The position numbers were made by a program, and so were the translations under genes. A model generated the notes under the pieces. That model was given only the letters and a program-made list of their open reading frames with translations. It made no database searches and was not told the origin of the DNA. This document shows positions 7,226 to 16,029 of a stretch of DNA of 64,000 nucleotides, one piece after another. Origin of the DNA: Aquificota bacterium (GTDB lineage Bacteria > Aquificota > Aquificia > Aquificales > Hydrogenothermaceae); the NCBI GenBank assembly GCA_013153635.1, contig JAADDZ010000015.1, forward strand, positions 62,001 to 126,000, read 5' to 3'. Positions within the stretch are counted from its first letter, which is position 1; every line of letters starts with the position of its first letter.

Positions 7226-8839
7226 TTACCTCTTTAGGTTCATTGTTTCTTGTAGTACTTGGTCTGAAGTGGTTATAGTCCTAGCATTAGCTTGGTACGC
7301 TCTTTGGGCTGTTATAAGATTTATAAACTCTTTTGATATATCTACATTAGAGAGTTCTAAAAATCCGCTTCTTACTTTTGATATTACTCCACCGGGAACG
7401 ATTATAGGTGTAAAGGTTTGACTGTTTGGAAGGTATAGGTTGTTTCCTTTCCTGACTAGCATCTCTTTATCGTTGAATGTTGCTACCGCTATTCTTGCTA
7501 AATCTCTAACTTGCCCATTAGAGTATACGCCCCTAACTGTACCATCTTCACTTATCGATGTAGACAGTAGGTCTCCTTTTGCATATCCATCTTGTTGTGC
7601 ATAGAAGATAAATTCTGAATCTAACTGTTTTATACTAGCAAAATCCATGGAAAACGCTATAGGGTTTCCTCCTGTGTTTAAGGTCATAGAGTTTGGATTG
7701 TTTGTTGGGATAGCTACTATCTGTATGTCTTCTGGTTGGGCGGTATTTGTTGATACTGTTGTATCATAGGTTTTGTAACTTCCAGTTACTAGGGACTCGT
7801 TCGCTCCACTCCCGGCGAACTGATTTATAATTATCTTTCCGTCGTCGTAACTGATGCTTCCTATAACTCTGTTTTCATTATTTAGGTCTATTATGTTTCC
7901 ATGTCCATCGTCTATCCAGTTTACTGGTATGTTAGTTGTACCATCGTTGTACTCTGTGATTACTAAAGAACCTGCAAGTATAGGTGTATTTGATAGGGTT
8001 ATCGTTCCTAGGTCTCCTGTGTCTGTCTCTCCTGCCAATGTTTGGTCAGTATTTATACCAAAACCTTTGACAGAGTTTATCTGTCCAACTCCGTTAAATT
8101 CTACAACTAAGGCGTTATAAGTGTTTGTGTCTCCGGGGATAGTAAACTGGATAGGCTCATCATCTAACAGTCCAAATACTTTCCACTGGTTTGAATCTGA
8201 ATGTACAAAATAAAATTGGGCTTCATGGGATACTCCTAGGGAGTCGTATATTGTTAATGAGTTTACATAACTGTAAGTTCTTGCGTCTCCTGTGTCAAAT
8301 GGGTCGGTTATTATCTGTGAATTTGCATCTAGGTTTGTAGGCTCTTTAAAGCTTAGTTTTGTGGTTACTTTTGGGGACATGTCGTTAGGGATTTTAATTT
8401 CGTTTAATGCTCCAGCTATGTTTCCACTTTGGTCTAATGCCCAACCTAGAAGTTTTAGTCCTCCTGTGTTTATCAGTCTACCTTCTGCATCTTTTCTAAA
8501 CTGTCCTGCTCTTGTGTAGTATGTGAGTCCTTGACTGTCTCTTACCATAAAGAACCCTTCTCCGTCTAGAGCTAGGTCTGTTGCACTATTTGTATTCATA
8601 AGAGCGCCTTGAGCGAAATCTTTTGTTGTACTTGTTGCAAATGCTCCTCCACCTATTTCAGAATTTTTGGGAACATTATTGTTGAATGAAGTTATTGAGC
8701 TTGCTATAAGGTCTTCAAAGTTTACTCTCTCTCCTTTGAATCCGATTGTATTTACATTGGAGATGTTATCAGAGATTACTGAAAGCCATTCCTTGTTGGC
8801 ACCTAGTCCAGAGCTTCCTGTATAAAAAGACTGTATCAT
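7226..8839 (-). CDS. flgE: Flagellar hook protein FlgE
   Basis: A 537-residue hook subunit. The N-terminal rod/hook signature SLGANKEWLSVISDNISNVNTIGFKGERV-like region (residues about 10-42) and the C-terminal coiled heptad ending SNVDISKEFINLITAQRAYQANARTI are both present; the central variable domain is longer than in enteric FlgE (about 400 residues). A GGAGG ribosome binding site precedes the ATG. It follows flgD (hook cap) by 4 bases, the expected order. Confidence 0.95.
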   Translation of the reverse strand: MIQSFYTGSSGLGANKEWLSVISDNISNVNTIGFKGERVNFEDLIASSITSFNNNVPKNSEIGGGAFATSTTKDFAQGALMNTNSATDLALDGEGFFMVRDSQGLTYYTRAGQFRKDAEGRLINTGGLKLLGWALDQSGNIAGALNEIKIPNDMSPKVTTKLSFKEPTNLDANSQIITDPFDTGDARTYSYVNSLTIYDSLGVSHEAQFYFVHSDSNQWKVFGLLDDEPIQFTIPGDTNTYNALVVEFNGVGQINSVKGFGINTDQTLAGETDTGDLGTITLSNTPILAGSLVITEYNDGTTNIPVNWIDDGHGNIIDLNNENRVIGSISYDDGKIIINQFAGSGANESLVTGSYKTYDTTVSTNTAQPEDIQIVAIPTNNPNSMTLNTGGNPIAFSMDFASIKQLDSEFIFYAQQDGYAKGDLLSTSISEDGTVRGVYSNGQVRDLARIAVATFNDKEMLVRKGNNLYLPNSQTFTPIIVPGGVISKVRSGFLELSNVDISKEFINLITAQRAYQANARTITTSDQVLQETMNLKR

Positions 8840-8843
8840 GGTT

Positions 8844-9485
8844 TTAACCTCCTATCTGTTTTATCTTATCTATAGGTATAGAAATACCAGAGAATATAAC
8901 TTTTATCTGGTTGTCTTCTTTCAAAGCTCCTTCTACATATGCGGTAGATATGGTTTTTGTATCGATTTTTTCTTTGCCTTTGTAAGCGTCTATATAAACT
9001 GTGTAATATCCATCTTCTAGTTGTGGATTGTCGATTTCTAGGGAGTAATTCTCTCCAGCGTTTAAGAATTCGAATTTCTTCTCTTCTACAAGATTTCCGT
9101 TTTTATCTACTATGGATACTTTTACTTTTTCTGCAAAGTCTTCTAGCTGAAAGGTTATCTGACCTTTCCCATTTTCTATGTAGGTCTGATTGCCTTCGTA
9201 TATTATTTTTTTCCCTATTAGGTTAGATGCCATTAGTAGGGAGTTTGAACCGTTTAGCTCTCTTAGGGTGTTTATCGTATCTTCAAAGCTGTTTAGTATC
9301 TCTATTTCTCTTAGTTTTACACTGTTATTTATAAAGTCGTTTATATCGTTTACGTCCATCGGGTTTTGCCATTTTATATCTGCTAGTAATACTTTTAAAA
9401 ATTCATCTTTGTCCATTTTGGAGTTGTCGTAATTCGCGTCTACAATTTTGGTGGTTTTTTCTTGATTAATCCCAGCTAATTCCAT
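8844..9485 (-). CDS. flgD: Flagellar hook cap protein FlgD
   Basis: A 213-residue hook-capping scaffold. The N-terminal motif MDKDEFLKVLLADIKWQNPM followed by DVNDINDF is diagnostic, and the C-terminal half reads as FlgD Ig-like domain (GYYTVYIDA). The ATG at 9485 is chosen because GGAGGTG lies six bases upstream; the in-frame GTG at 9494 is part of that ribosome binding site. The gene overlaps the end of fliI by 20 bases and takes the place where fliJ is often found. Confidence 0.92.
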   Translation of the reverse strand: MELAGINQEKTTKIVDANYDNSKMDKDEFLKVLLADIKWQNPMDVNDINDFINNSVKLREIEILNSFEDTINTLRELNGSNSLLMASNLIGKKIIYEGNQTYIENGKGQITFQLEDFAEKVKVSIVDKNGNLVEEKKFEFLNAGENYSLEIDNPQLEDGYYTVYIDAYKGKEKIDTKTISTAYVEGALKEDNQIKVIFSGISIPIDKIKQIGG

Positions 9486-10794
9486 ATTTTTCACCTCCTT
9501 CCTTTTTTATTTCGTCAATAAGGGATTTTAGTTGAGAGAAACTAGTTTGTATGTTTACAGATTGATTTACCGTCTGTTTTAAAAATTTTTCTATTTTTGG
9601 ATACATTTCTATGGAGAGGTCTATTTTGGGAGATGTTCCTCTTTTGTACAGTCCAAGGTTTATCATCTCTTCTGCTTCTTTGTATGTGGATAGAAGTTCA
9701 ATAAATAGGGTTTGATATTTTTGTATCTCTTCATCTACTAGTTGGTCTGACAATCTGCTTACACTTTTTTGTATGTCTACTGCTGGATATATCCTTTTGT
9801 TTGCCATTTCTCTAGAGAGTACTATATGCCCATCTAAGAATCCTAGTGATGCATCTCCTATTGGGTCAGAATGTATGTCATCTCCTTCTACTAGGACTGT
9901 GTATATTCCTGTGATACTTCCTCTATTTTTAAAGTTTCCTGCTTGTTCAATGATTTTTGGTAGCAAGGAAAAAACTGAAGGGGTATATCCTTTTGTTGTT
10001 GGAGGTTCTCCTATAGCTAGTCCTATTTCTCTTTGTGCCATTGCAAGTCTTGTTATTGAGTCTAATAGAAATAGAACGTTTTTCCCTTGGTTGGAGAAGT
10101 AGTTGGCTATAGCTGTTGCCGCAAAGGCGGCTCTTATTTTTGATAGGGGTGTTTGTTCTGATGTTGCTGTTATAACGACGGACTTTTTTAGCCCTTCTTC
10201 GGATAAATTGTCTTCTATGAATTCTTTTACTTCTCTTCCTCTTTCTCCTATTAAGGCTATAACGTTTATGTCTGCTTCTGTATATCTGGCTATCATTCCT
10301 AAAAGGGTGCTTTTTCCTACTCCTGCTCCTGCAAATATCCCTATCCTTTGACCTTTTCCTATTGTTAAAAGGGAATTTATACTCCTTATCCCTATGTCTA
10401 ATGGCTGTTTTATTCTTTCTCTTGTGAATGGATTTATAAAGTCGTTTTTTAGATAGAAACAGTTTTCATATTCTATCTTTGGTTTATTTAGGGGGTTTCC
10501 AAATGGGTCTATCACTGTTCCAAGGAGGTCTTTTCCTACTCCTATTGTTACTGGGTGAAGGTTGGCGTATACTTTGCTTCCTACTTTTATTCCTTTTGTG
10601 TCGTCAAAAGCCATAAGAAGGGTTTTTCCGTTTTTAAATCCTACTACTTCTGTTTCTAGTCCATTTTCTAATGTACAAGAGTCTCCTATAGAGACTTTTG
10701 GTAGGATAGCTTCTATTACTGGTCCTGTAACTCCTGACACTTTTCCTATAACTCTGTATCTAGGTAAGTTTTTTAATCTCTCTTTTAATTTCAT
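9466..10794 (-). CDS. fliI: Flagellum-specific ATPase FliI
   Basis: A 442-residue F1-beta-like ATPase that energises and orders flagellar protein export. Walker A GAGVGKST lies at 156-163, Walker B as LFLLDSITRLA near 245, and the export-ATPase signature GEPPTTKGYTPSVFSLLP follows. The N-terminal beta-barrel domain (IGKVSGVTGPVIEA) is intact. It overlaps fliH by 35 bases and has no strong ribosome binding site, consistent with coupling to fliH translation. Confidence 0.96.
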   Translation of the reverse strand: MKLKERLKNLPRYRVIGKVSGVTGPVIEAILPKVSIGDSCTLENGLETEVVGFKNGKTLLMAFDDTKGIKVGSKVYANLHPVTIGVGKDLLGTVIDPFGNPLNKPKIEYENCFYLKNDFINPFTRERIKQPLDIGIRSINSLLTIGKGQRIGIFAGAGVGKSTLLGMIARYTEADINVIALIGERGREVKEFIEDNLSEEGLKKSVVITATSEQTPLSKIRAAFAATAIANYFSNQGKNVLFLLDSITRLAMAQREIGLAIGEPPTTKGYTPSVFSLLPKIIEQAGNFKNRGSITGIYTVLVEGDDIHSDPIGDASLGFLDGHIVLSREMANKRIYPAVDIQKSVSRLSDQLVDEEIQKYQTLFIELLSTYKEAEEMINLGLYKRGTSPKIDLSIEMYPKIEKFLKQTVNQSVNIQTSFSQLKSLIDEIKKEGGEKYGISWD

Positions 10795-11410
10795 CTTTTA
10801 TTATTTTTAGTTTCTCTTTTAGTTTGTTTTCTATCTGGAATTCTCCAAAGTCGATGATAAAGTCGTAGTTCTCTAGTTGGGGATTTTTTTGAAGATTGTT
10901 AAATGTGTCTTTCAGTGTTTGATATAGGGCTTCACTTACGTATATCTGGATTTTTTCTTGCTCTTTAAATTCTAGGAGTATCGTTTCTATCGCTTTGGTT
11001 ATCTGATTGTGATTTTTTGTGTCTATGTATAAGAGCTGGAGTATTTCTGATAAACTGTCTATCAGTATTTCTCTGATGTTGTCGATATATTTTTTGTATT
11101 TTTCGTTTATCTGTTTTTCTATTTCTTTTAGTTGGGATAAGGTGTTGTCTATCTTTTTTTCTTTTTCTTTGAGTATGCTTTGTAGTTGGTTTTGGTACTC
11201 TTTTTTTAGTTTTGTTTCTGCTTGGGTGTAGCCTTCTTGTAGCCCCTTTTCATAGGCTTTTTCAGTTTGGATTTTTATATTTTCTTCGTACTCTTTTTTT
11301 AGTTTTTGTATTTCTTCTATATATCTTTTTTCTAGCTGTTCTTTGGTTTCTTCTTTTTCTGCTTTTTCTCTTAGTGAGAAAATATTGTTAAAATCTTCTA
11401 GCTCTAGCAT
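10760..11410 (-). CDS. fliH: FliH-like flagellar export protein
   Basis: A 216-residue, very charged coiled-coil protein (residues about 15-120 rich in Glu/Lys heptads, including the KAYEKGLQEGY element of FliH) with a C-terminal domain resembling the V-ATPase E/FliH stator family. FliH binds and regulates FliI. Start chosen at 11410, where the fliF stop and this ATG share a base (TAATG) behind AGGAAGG; an ATG 24 bases earlier is inside fliF without a site. fliG, normally between fliF and fliH, is not here. Confidence 0.85.
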   Translation of the reverse strand: MLELEDFNNIFSLREKAEKEETKEQLEKRYIEEIQKLKKEYEENIKIQTEKAYEKGLQEGYTQAETKLKKEYQNQLQSILKEKEKKIDNTLSQLKEIEKQINEKYKKYIDNIREILIDSLSEILQLLYIDTKNHNQITKAIETILLEFKEQEKIQIYVSEALYQTLKDTFNNLQKNPQLENYDFIIDFGEFQIENKLKEKLKIIKDEIKREIKKLT

Positions 11411-13008
11411 TATTTTCCTTCCTCTTTGAGCCATTTTGATATAAGGTCGGCTATAAGTTCAGGATTTTTTTCGGCGATTTCTAGTATTTTTCTATATATA
11501 GGCTCGTTTTCTAGCTCAAATGCTTCTTCTGATTTGTGTAAGGCGGCTATACTTGCTAGCCCTTCTGCTCCTGCTGATACAGAGATTTGTTCTGATTGCT
11601 GTTCTTTTTTCTTTTTCGATTTTACTAGAAAGATTAACAGGAGAACTATTATTGTTAGTATCAAAAAGCCTACAGTTCCTAATAGAGCTATATCTTTTGT
11701 GGTTAACTTTTTTTCTTCAAATTTTATAGGGGGCGGGGCTTCAAATGGGATACTAGCTACTTTTACTTGGTCTCCTCTTTCTGGATTAAAACCTATTGCA
11801 CTTTTTACTAGCTCTTCGTATAGTTTTATCTCTTCTTGAGACCTTGGTACGAATTTTTTGATTGGGTTTCCTTTTTCATCTTTTTCTTCTATGTATTTTC
11901 CGTCTATAAGTACTCCTACGCTTATTCTTTTTATTTTGAATATCTGTTTTTCTGTTTTTATTGTTGATTTTGTTACGTCATAATTTTTGGTCTGGTCTTT
12001 TCTTTCCTTTTGGGTTCTTATGTTTGCGTTTCCAGTTAAGTCTAGAACTGGTGGAACATTTGTTGTTGTTCCGGGAACTCCTGCTTGGTTTTCTCTGTAT
12101 GATATTTCTTTTTCTTGGATTTTTCTTTCACTTACTACTGCTGTTCTATCTGGGTCGTATATTTCGTCTTGCTGTAGCTGTCTACCTGTTTCTAGGTCTA
12201 CTGTGGCTTTTACTACTACTTTATTTGCTCCTAGTGCCTTTGCTAATAAGGAGTATACGCTTTTTTCTATCTGTTTTTCTAGCTTTTTCTTTATCTGGAG
12301 ATTTTTGTCACTTGCTATCTGGGTGTCTTCATTTTCGATAAGGTCTGATAGTACTCTTCCTCTGTTATCTATAACTGATACATTTTCAGGTTTTAGTTTT
12401 GGTACCGCATTTGACACTAAAAATATTATGGCTTTTACTTGCTCTTTTGATAGGTCTTTTCCGGGATACAGTTTTATAAGAACTGATGCTTTTGGCTCGT
12501 CTTCTTCTCGTATAAATATAGATTCTTTGGGTAGAGCTATGTTTACTTTGGCGTCCATTATTGCGTCTATCTGCTTTATGGTTCTTTCTAGTTCTCCTTC
12601 TACTGCTCTTAGGTAATTTATCTGCTCTTGAAACTGGGTAGTTCCCATTTTTGGTTCTTCAAATATCTCAAATCCTACTGATTTCCCTGATGGGATTCCT
12701 TTTGAAGCTAGCTTTAGCCTTATGTCGTAGACTTTGTCTTTTGGGACTAGGATTATTGTTCCATTTCCTTCTACTTTGTATGGTATGTTTTCTTCTTGTA
12801 ATACTGTTAATATCTGACCTGCATCGTCAGGGCTTAGTCCTGTGTATAGTACCGCAAAATCGTCTTTTGTGGCATTTTTCAGGATTATTGTCCCAACTAT
12901 GGCTATAATCGTTAGAGCTGTAACTAGGAGAGCTATATTTTTTGCGTTTACATGTTGTTTAGCTTTTTTTATTAGGGTATCTATGTCTAGCTTTTTTTCT
13001 TCTGCCAA
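11410..13008 (-). CDS. fliF: Flagellar MS-ring protein FliF
   Basis: A 532-residue membrane protein that builds the MS-ring. It has N- and C-terminal transmembrane helices (about 23-44 and 432-455), the YscJ-like domain with LYTGLSPDDAGQI and KGIPSGKSVGFEIFE, and the FliF domain with AVPKLKPENVSVIDNRGRVLS. The C-terminal tail that would hold FliG is present (EKNPELIADLISKWLKEEG), so a FliG partner must exist elsewhere. The start is a TTG 7 bases after GGAG. Confidence 0.96.
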   Translation of the reverse strand: MAEEKKLDIDTLIKKAKQHVNAKNIALLVTALTIIAIVGTIILKNATKDDFAVLYTGLSPDDAGQILTVLQEENIPYKVEGNGTIILVPKDKVYDIRLKLASKGIPSGKSVGFEIFEEPKMGTTQFQEQINYLRAVEGELERTIKQIDAIMDAKVNIALPKESIFIREEDEPKASVLIKLYPGKDLSKEQVKAIIFLVSNAVPKLKPENVSVIDNRGRVLSDLIENEDTQIASDKNLQIKKKLEKQIEKSVYSLLAKALGANKVVVKATVDLETGRQLQQDEIYDPDRTAVVSERKIQEKEISYRENQAGVPGTTTNVPPVLDLTGNANIRTQKERKDQTKNYDVTKSTIKTEKQIFKIKRISVGVLIDGKYIEEKDEKGNPIKKFVPRSQEEIKLYEELVKSAIGFNPERGDQVKVASIPFEAPPPIKFEEKKLTTKDIALLGTVGFLILTIIVLLLIFLVKSKKKKEQQSEQISVSAGAEGLASIAALHKSEEAFELENEPIYRKILEIAEKNPELIADLISKWLKEEGK

Positions 13009-13021
13009 CTGTCAGCTCCAG

Positions 13022-13306
13022 TTATACTTGCATTCTGAATATCTCTTGGTAGGATTCTAGAGCTTTGTTTCTTATTTCTGTTATAAGTCTAAGAGATATT
13101 TCTGATTTTTGGATTGTGTACATCAGCTCTTCTAGGTTGTTTACCTCTCCTTTTATTATCTTCTGCTCTGCTTCTTTTGCTTTTAGCTGGTCGTTGTTTA
13201 TCTGTGCGATAAATTCTTTTAATATATGAGAGAATTTTTCTTCTGTTTTAGGTTTTTGGGAGGGTTCTACTGTTATTTTTAAAAGGTCTATATTTTCTAT
13301 TTTCAT
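13022..13306 (-). CDS. fliE: Flagellar basal body protein FliE
   Basis: A 94-residue rod/MS-ring junction protein, the first export substrate. It has the C-terminal family pattern NLEELMYTIQKSEISLRLITEIRNKALESYQEI. A GGAGGAAG site precedes the ATG. Order flgB-flgC-fliE-fliF is the standard one. Confidence 0.93.
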   Translation of the reverse strand: MKIENIDLLKITVEPSQKPKTEEKFSHILKEFIAQINNDQLKAKEAEQKIIKGEVNNLEELMYTIQKSEISLRLITEIRNKALESYQEIFRMQV

Positions 13307-13320
13307 CTTCTTCCTCCTGT

Positions 13321-13725
13321 TTATACTCTTAGTATCTCTAATGATTTTAGGAGCATGTCTTTATGGGTGTTAAATGCTGTTATATTTGCTTCGTAACTTC
13401 TGATGGCTGACATCATGTCTACCATCTCTTTTATTGGGTCTACATTTGGTAATCTAACATAACCATTTTGGTCTGCATCTGGGTGTTTTGGGTCGTACCT
13501 CATTTTGAATGGTGTAGGGTCTTTGACGACTTTTGCTACTTTGACTTTTATTAGGTTTGTTTGCTGGTCTAATACTGCTTGGAAGACAGGAACTCTTCTT
13601 CTGTATGGCTCACCGTTTTCTGCTCTTGTTGAGTTTACATTTGCAAGGTTACTAGAAGTTAAGTCTATCCTTACCTTTTGGGCTTTCATTCCTGTTATTG
13701 ATACTTCTAGACCTTTGAATATCAT
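13321..13725 (-). CDS. flgC: Flagellar proximal rod protein FlgC
   Basis: A 134-residue rod subunit: FKGLEVSITGMKAQKVRIDLTSSNLANVNS at the N-terminus (rod signature), GYVRLPNVDPIKEMVDMMSA in the middle, and RSYEANITAFNTHKDMLLKSLEI at the end. AGGAGG precedes the ATG. It lies between flgB and fliE with gaps of 10 and 14 bases. Confidence 0.96.
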   Translation of the reverse strand: MIFKGLEVSITGMKAQKVRIDLTSSNLANVNSTRAENGEPYRRRVPVFQAVLDQQTNLIKVKVAKVVKDPTPFKMRYDPKHPDADQNGYVRLPNVDPIKEMVDMMSAIRSYEANITAFNTHKDMLLKSLEILRV

Positions 13726-13735
13726 AATTTGCCTC

Positions 13736-14113
13736 CTACCTTCCTGTTATGCTTATTTTTAGTTTTGTCAGCTCTTTTTTCATCGTTTCCACTAGGGATT
13801 TGTACATGATTGAGCTTTCTGCAAGTTTTGCTAGCTCTTCTTCTATGTTTACTTGGTTTGCATCGTACCCAGAGTATTTTCCTTTTTCTACTATTTTAAA
13901 GTCTACTTTCTCTTCTAAGGAGGGGTTTATATGTTTTGGGTGTTTTGTTTTCATCTGTACAAATTCGATAAGATGTTTTTCAAAAACTAGGTCTTTTGGT
14001 TTGTAAAATGGTGTATCTATGTTTGCTATGTTACCTTGGATTATTTTTGTTCTTTCTAAGAAGTATGATGCCTTTTGGGATATGTTATCTGTTATGCTCC
14101 ACATATCACTCAT
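13736..14113 (-). CDS. flgB: Flagellar proximal rod protein FlgB
   Basis: A 125-residue rod protein with the N-terminal RTKIIQGNIANIDTPFYKPKDL signature and the C-terminal NIEEELAKLAESSIMYKSLVETM helix. GGAGG precedes the ATG, which overlaps the upstream TPR gene stop (ATGA). It interacts with FlgC and FliE in the proximal rod. Confidence 0.95.
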   Translation of the reverse strand: MSDMWSITDNISQKASYFLERTKIIQGNIANIDTPFYKPKDLVFEKHLIEFVQMKTKHPKHINPSLEEKVDFKIVEKGKYSGYDANQVNIEEELAKLAESSIMYKSLVETMKKELTKLKISITGR

Positions 14114-16029
14114 CTTTTTAGCCTCCTTGTTATCTGGTACGATTCATACAGGTGTTTTGCTACTTCTGCCCAGCTATTTTTACAGTCGTCTATTTTTTCG
14201 GACAAATTTTCTATTTCTTCAGTTTTTTGTGTTCTGATAGATGCTATTATCAGCATGCTTCCTATATGACAAAGGTCTTTTGAATGAGTATAGAGTTTTT
14301 TGGACAGGGTGTATAACTGGTTATACCTTTCAAAAAGGTCTAGCTTTGTAAGTAATTTGTTTATAAAGTAGGTTATCGTTTCGTTTTGGTTGTACTGTTT
14401 TCCTAAAGGGTTTGCATATTTTTCTGCAAATCTTAGAGGCTCTTCTGTATTGGTGTGTAAGAGATGTATGTATTTTATAGCATAGGCTTCTAAGTTGTTT
14501 TTTGGACATAATTTCTCTATTTTGGACACTACTGGTGATAGGTCTAGATTTAGCTGGATAAAGTTTTTTCCGTAGAGGGTTGCGTATCTACAGTCTTTCG
14601 TTTTTACTGTATTTAGTATTTTTAGGGACTGATGGTATTCTTGGTTTTCGTAGTATCCTTGGGCTAGTTCTAATCTTATGTTGTCTTCGTCCCATTTTAT
14701 AAGCATAAATTTTAGTAACTGGATTTTTTCTGTGTATTTTTTACATTTTTTTAGGTCTTTTGCTATTTTTAATAATGTTTCTTTGTCCATTGAAATCTGG
14801 AAGAATTTAGGGTTTACTAGGTAAACAGAGCAGGTTTTTTCTGGTGATAGTTTTGCTATTTCTCCTTTCCACATAAAACGTAAGTATTCTATATGTTCAA
14901 ACTCTAATTTTGGTGGATAAAGTAGAGATATTTCCCACTGTAGTCTTTTTAGGAGCTTTTTTGAATCTGATTCAAAGACTATCTGACCTAGATTTGCTAG
15001 AGCAAATTTACCTATATAACCTGTTCTATAGTTTACTAAGTTTTGTGCTATGAATTTTATAGGCTCTTTGAATTCTTCTTTTGCAAAAGCTAAGATTCTA
15101 GCTTTTGTTTTTGGGTCTTTTTCCATAATTCCTATAAGTTTTAGCTTTGCTATGATACCTTCTTCTGTCTTAGGATACTTGTGTACAAGGGTGTAATAGT
15201 TTGTTATCGCTGTAGAATTTTCTCCTGTTTGAAGACCGATGTCTGCTATTCTAAGGATAGATTTTCTTATGATTTTTGCATCTTTTACTGTTGATGATAT
15301 TCTCCTAAAGAGTTTGTTTGCAAATTCAAAATCTTTTAGTCTATAGGCTGTCTCTGCTACTATGTAGTAGTACTCTGGGTTGTCTATTAGATATACTTCA
15401 AACTCTCTGTATGTCTTTAAAAAAGATTTCATCGCTTTTTGGTAATTTTTGTTTGAAAATTCAACCATACCTTTTATAAATTCGAGTTCTTTTTTGTCTT
15501 TTTCTTCTAGGATTTGGGTTCCTGCTTGTATCATGTACCTAGTAACAAAATCCATCTTTCCAAAACCTACAGAAGCCCTAAGTAACGATATTACAGTTCT
15601 TTTAATCTGTTGGTCGTTTTTTATATAAGAAGATGCGATTCGGTATACAGATATAGCTCGTTCATACAGCCCTATAGCTTCGTAGATGTTTCCTTTTAAC
15701 ATGTAGTAGTCCCAGTTATATTTCTTAGTTCTTGATGCGTATATGTTCAGATAGTATAAGGAAGACCAGAGATATTTTTTTATCCCAGTTCTTTTCCCTA
15801 TTTTTAGGTAAACCTTACTAAGCATAAATAGGGTTTTGTTGTAGTAATGAGAGTCTGGAAATCTTAGTATCTTTTGAAGCTCTCTTAATGCATCGTAATA
15901 TGAGTTATAACTGTAGTACTGGATTCCTTTTTTGTAAGTATACTCTATATCTAATTTTTTTTCTTCTTGGGCATACAAGTTAAAAAGTAGTAATATTACT
16001 GATAGTAATAGAGTTTTATACCTTAACAT
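14110..16029 (-). CDS. Exported TPR-type repeat protein in the flagellar operon
   Basis: A 639-residue protein I cannot name. It begins with a signal peptide (hydrophobic residues 6-19, likely cleavage after LYAQ), then consists almost wholly of degenerate helical hairpins typical of tetratricopeptide repeats, for example YDALRELQKILRFPD, YERAISVYRIA and YQKAMKSFLKTYREF. It overlaps the FliK-like gene by 14 bases and flgB by four, so it is translated with flagellar genes. I infer a periplasmic or envelope role in basal-body or motility function, but nothing in the sequence proves it. Confidence 0.75.
   Translation of the reverse strand: MLRYKTLLLSVILLLFNLYAQEEKKLDIEYTYKKGIQYYSYNSYYDALRELQKILRFPDSHYYNKTLFMLSKVYLKIGKRTGIKKYLWSSLYYLNIYASRTKKYNWDYYMLKGNIYEAIGLYERAISVYRIASSYIKNDQQIKRTVISLLRASVGFGKMDFVTRYMIQAGTQILEEKDKKELEFIKGMVEFSNKNYQKAMKSFLKTYREFEVYLIDNPEYYYIVAETAYRLKDFEFANKLFRRISSTVKDAKIIRKSILRIADIGLQTGENSTAITNYYTLVHKYPKTEEGIIAKLKLIGIMEKDPKTKARILAFAKEEFKEPIKFIAQNLVNYRTGYIGKFALANLGQIVFESDSKKLLKRLQWEISLLYPPKLEFEHIEYLRFMWKGEIAKLSPEKTCSVYLVNPKFFQISMDKETLLKIAKDLKKCKKYTEKIQLLKFMLIKWDEDNIRLELAQGYYENQEYHQSLKILNTVKTKDCRYATLYGKNFIQLNLDLSPVVSKIEKLCPKNNLEAYAIKYIHLLHTNTEEPLRFAEKYANPLGKQYNQNETITYFINKLLTKLDLFERYNQLYTLSKKLYTHSKDLCHIGSMLIIASIRTQKTEEIENLSEKIDDCKNSWAEVAKHLYESYQITRRLKR

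Noticed and set aside
11961-12616. Long plus-strand frames (up to about 209 residues) inside fliF
   Set aside because: Hydrophobic low-complexity shadows of a purine-rich coding strand; fliF is unambiguous.
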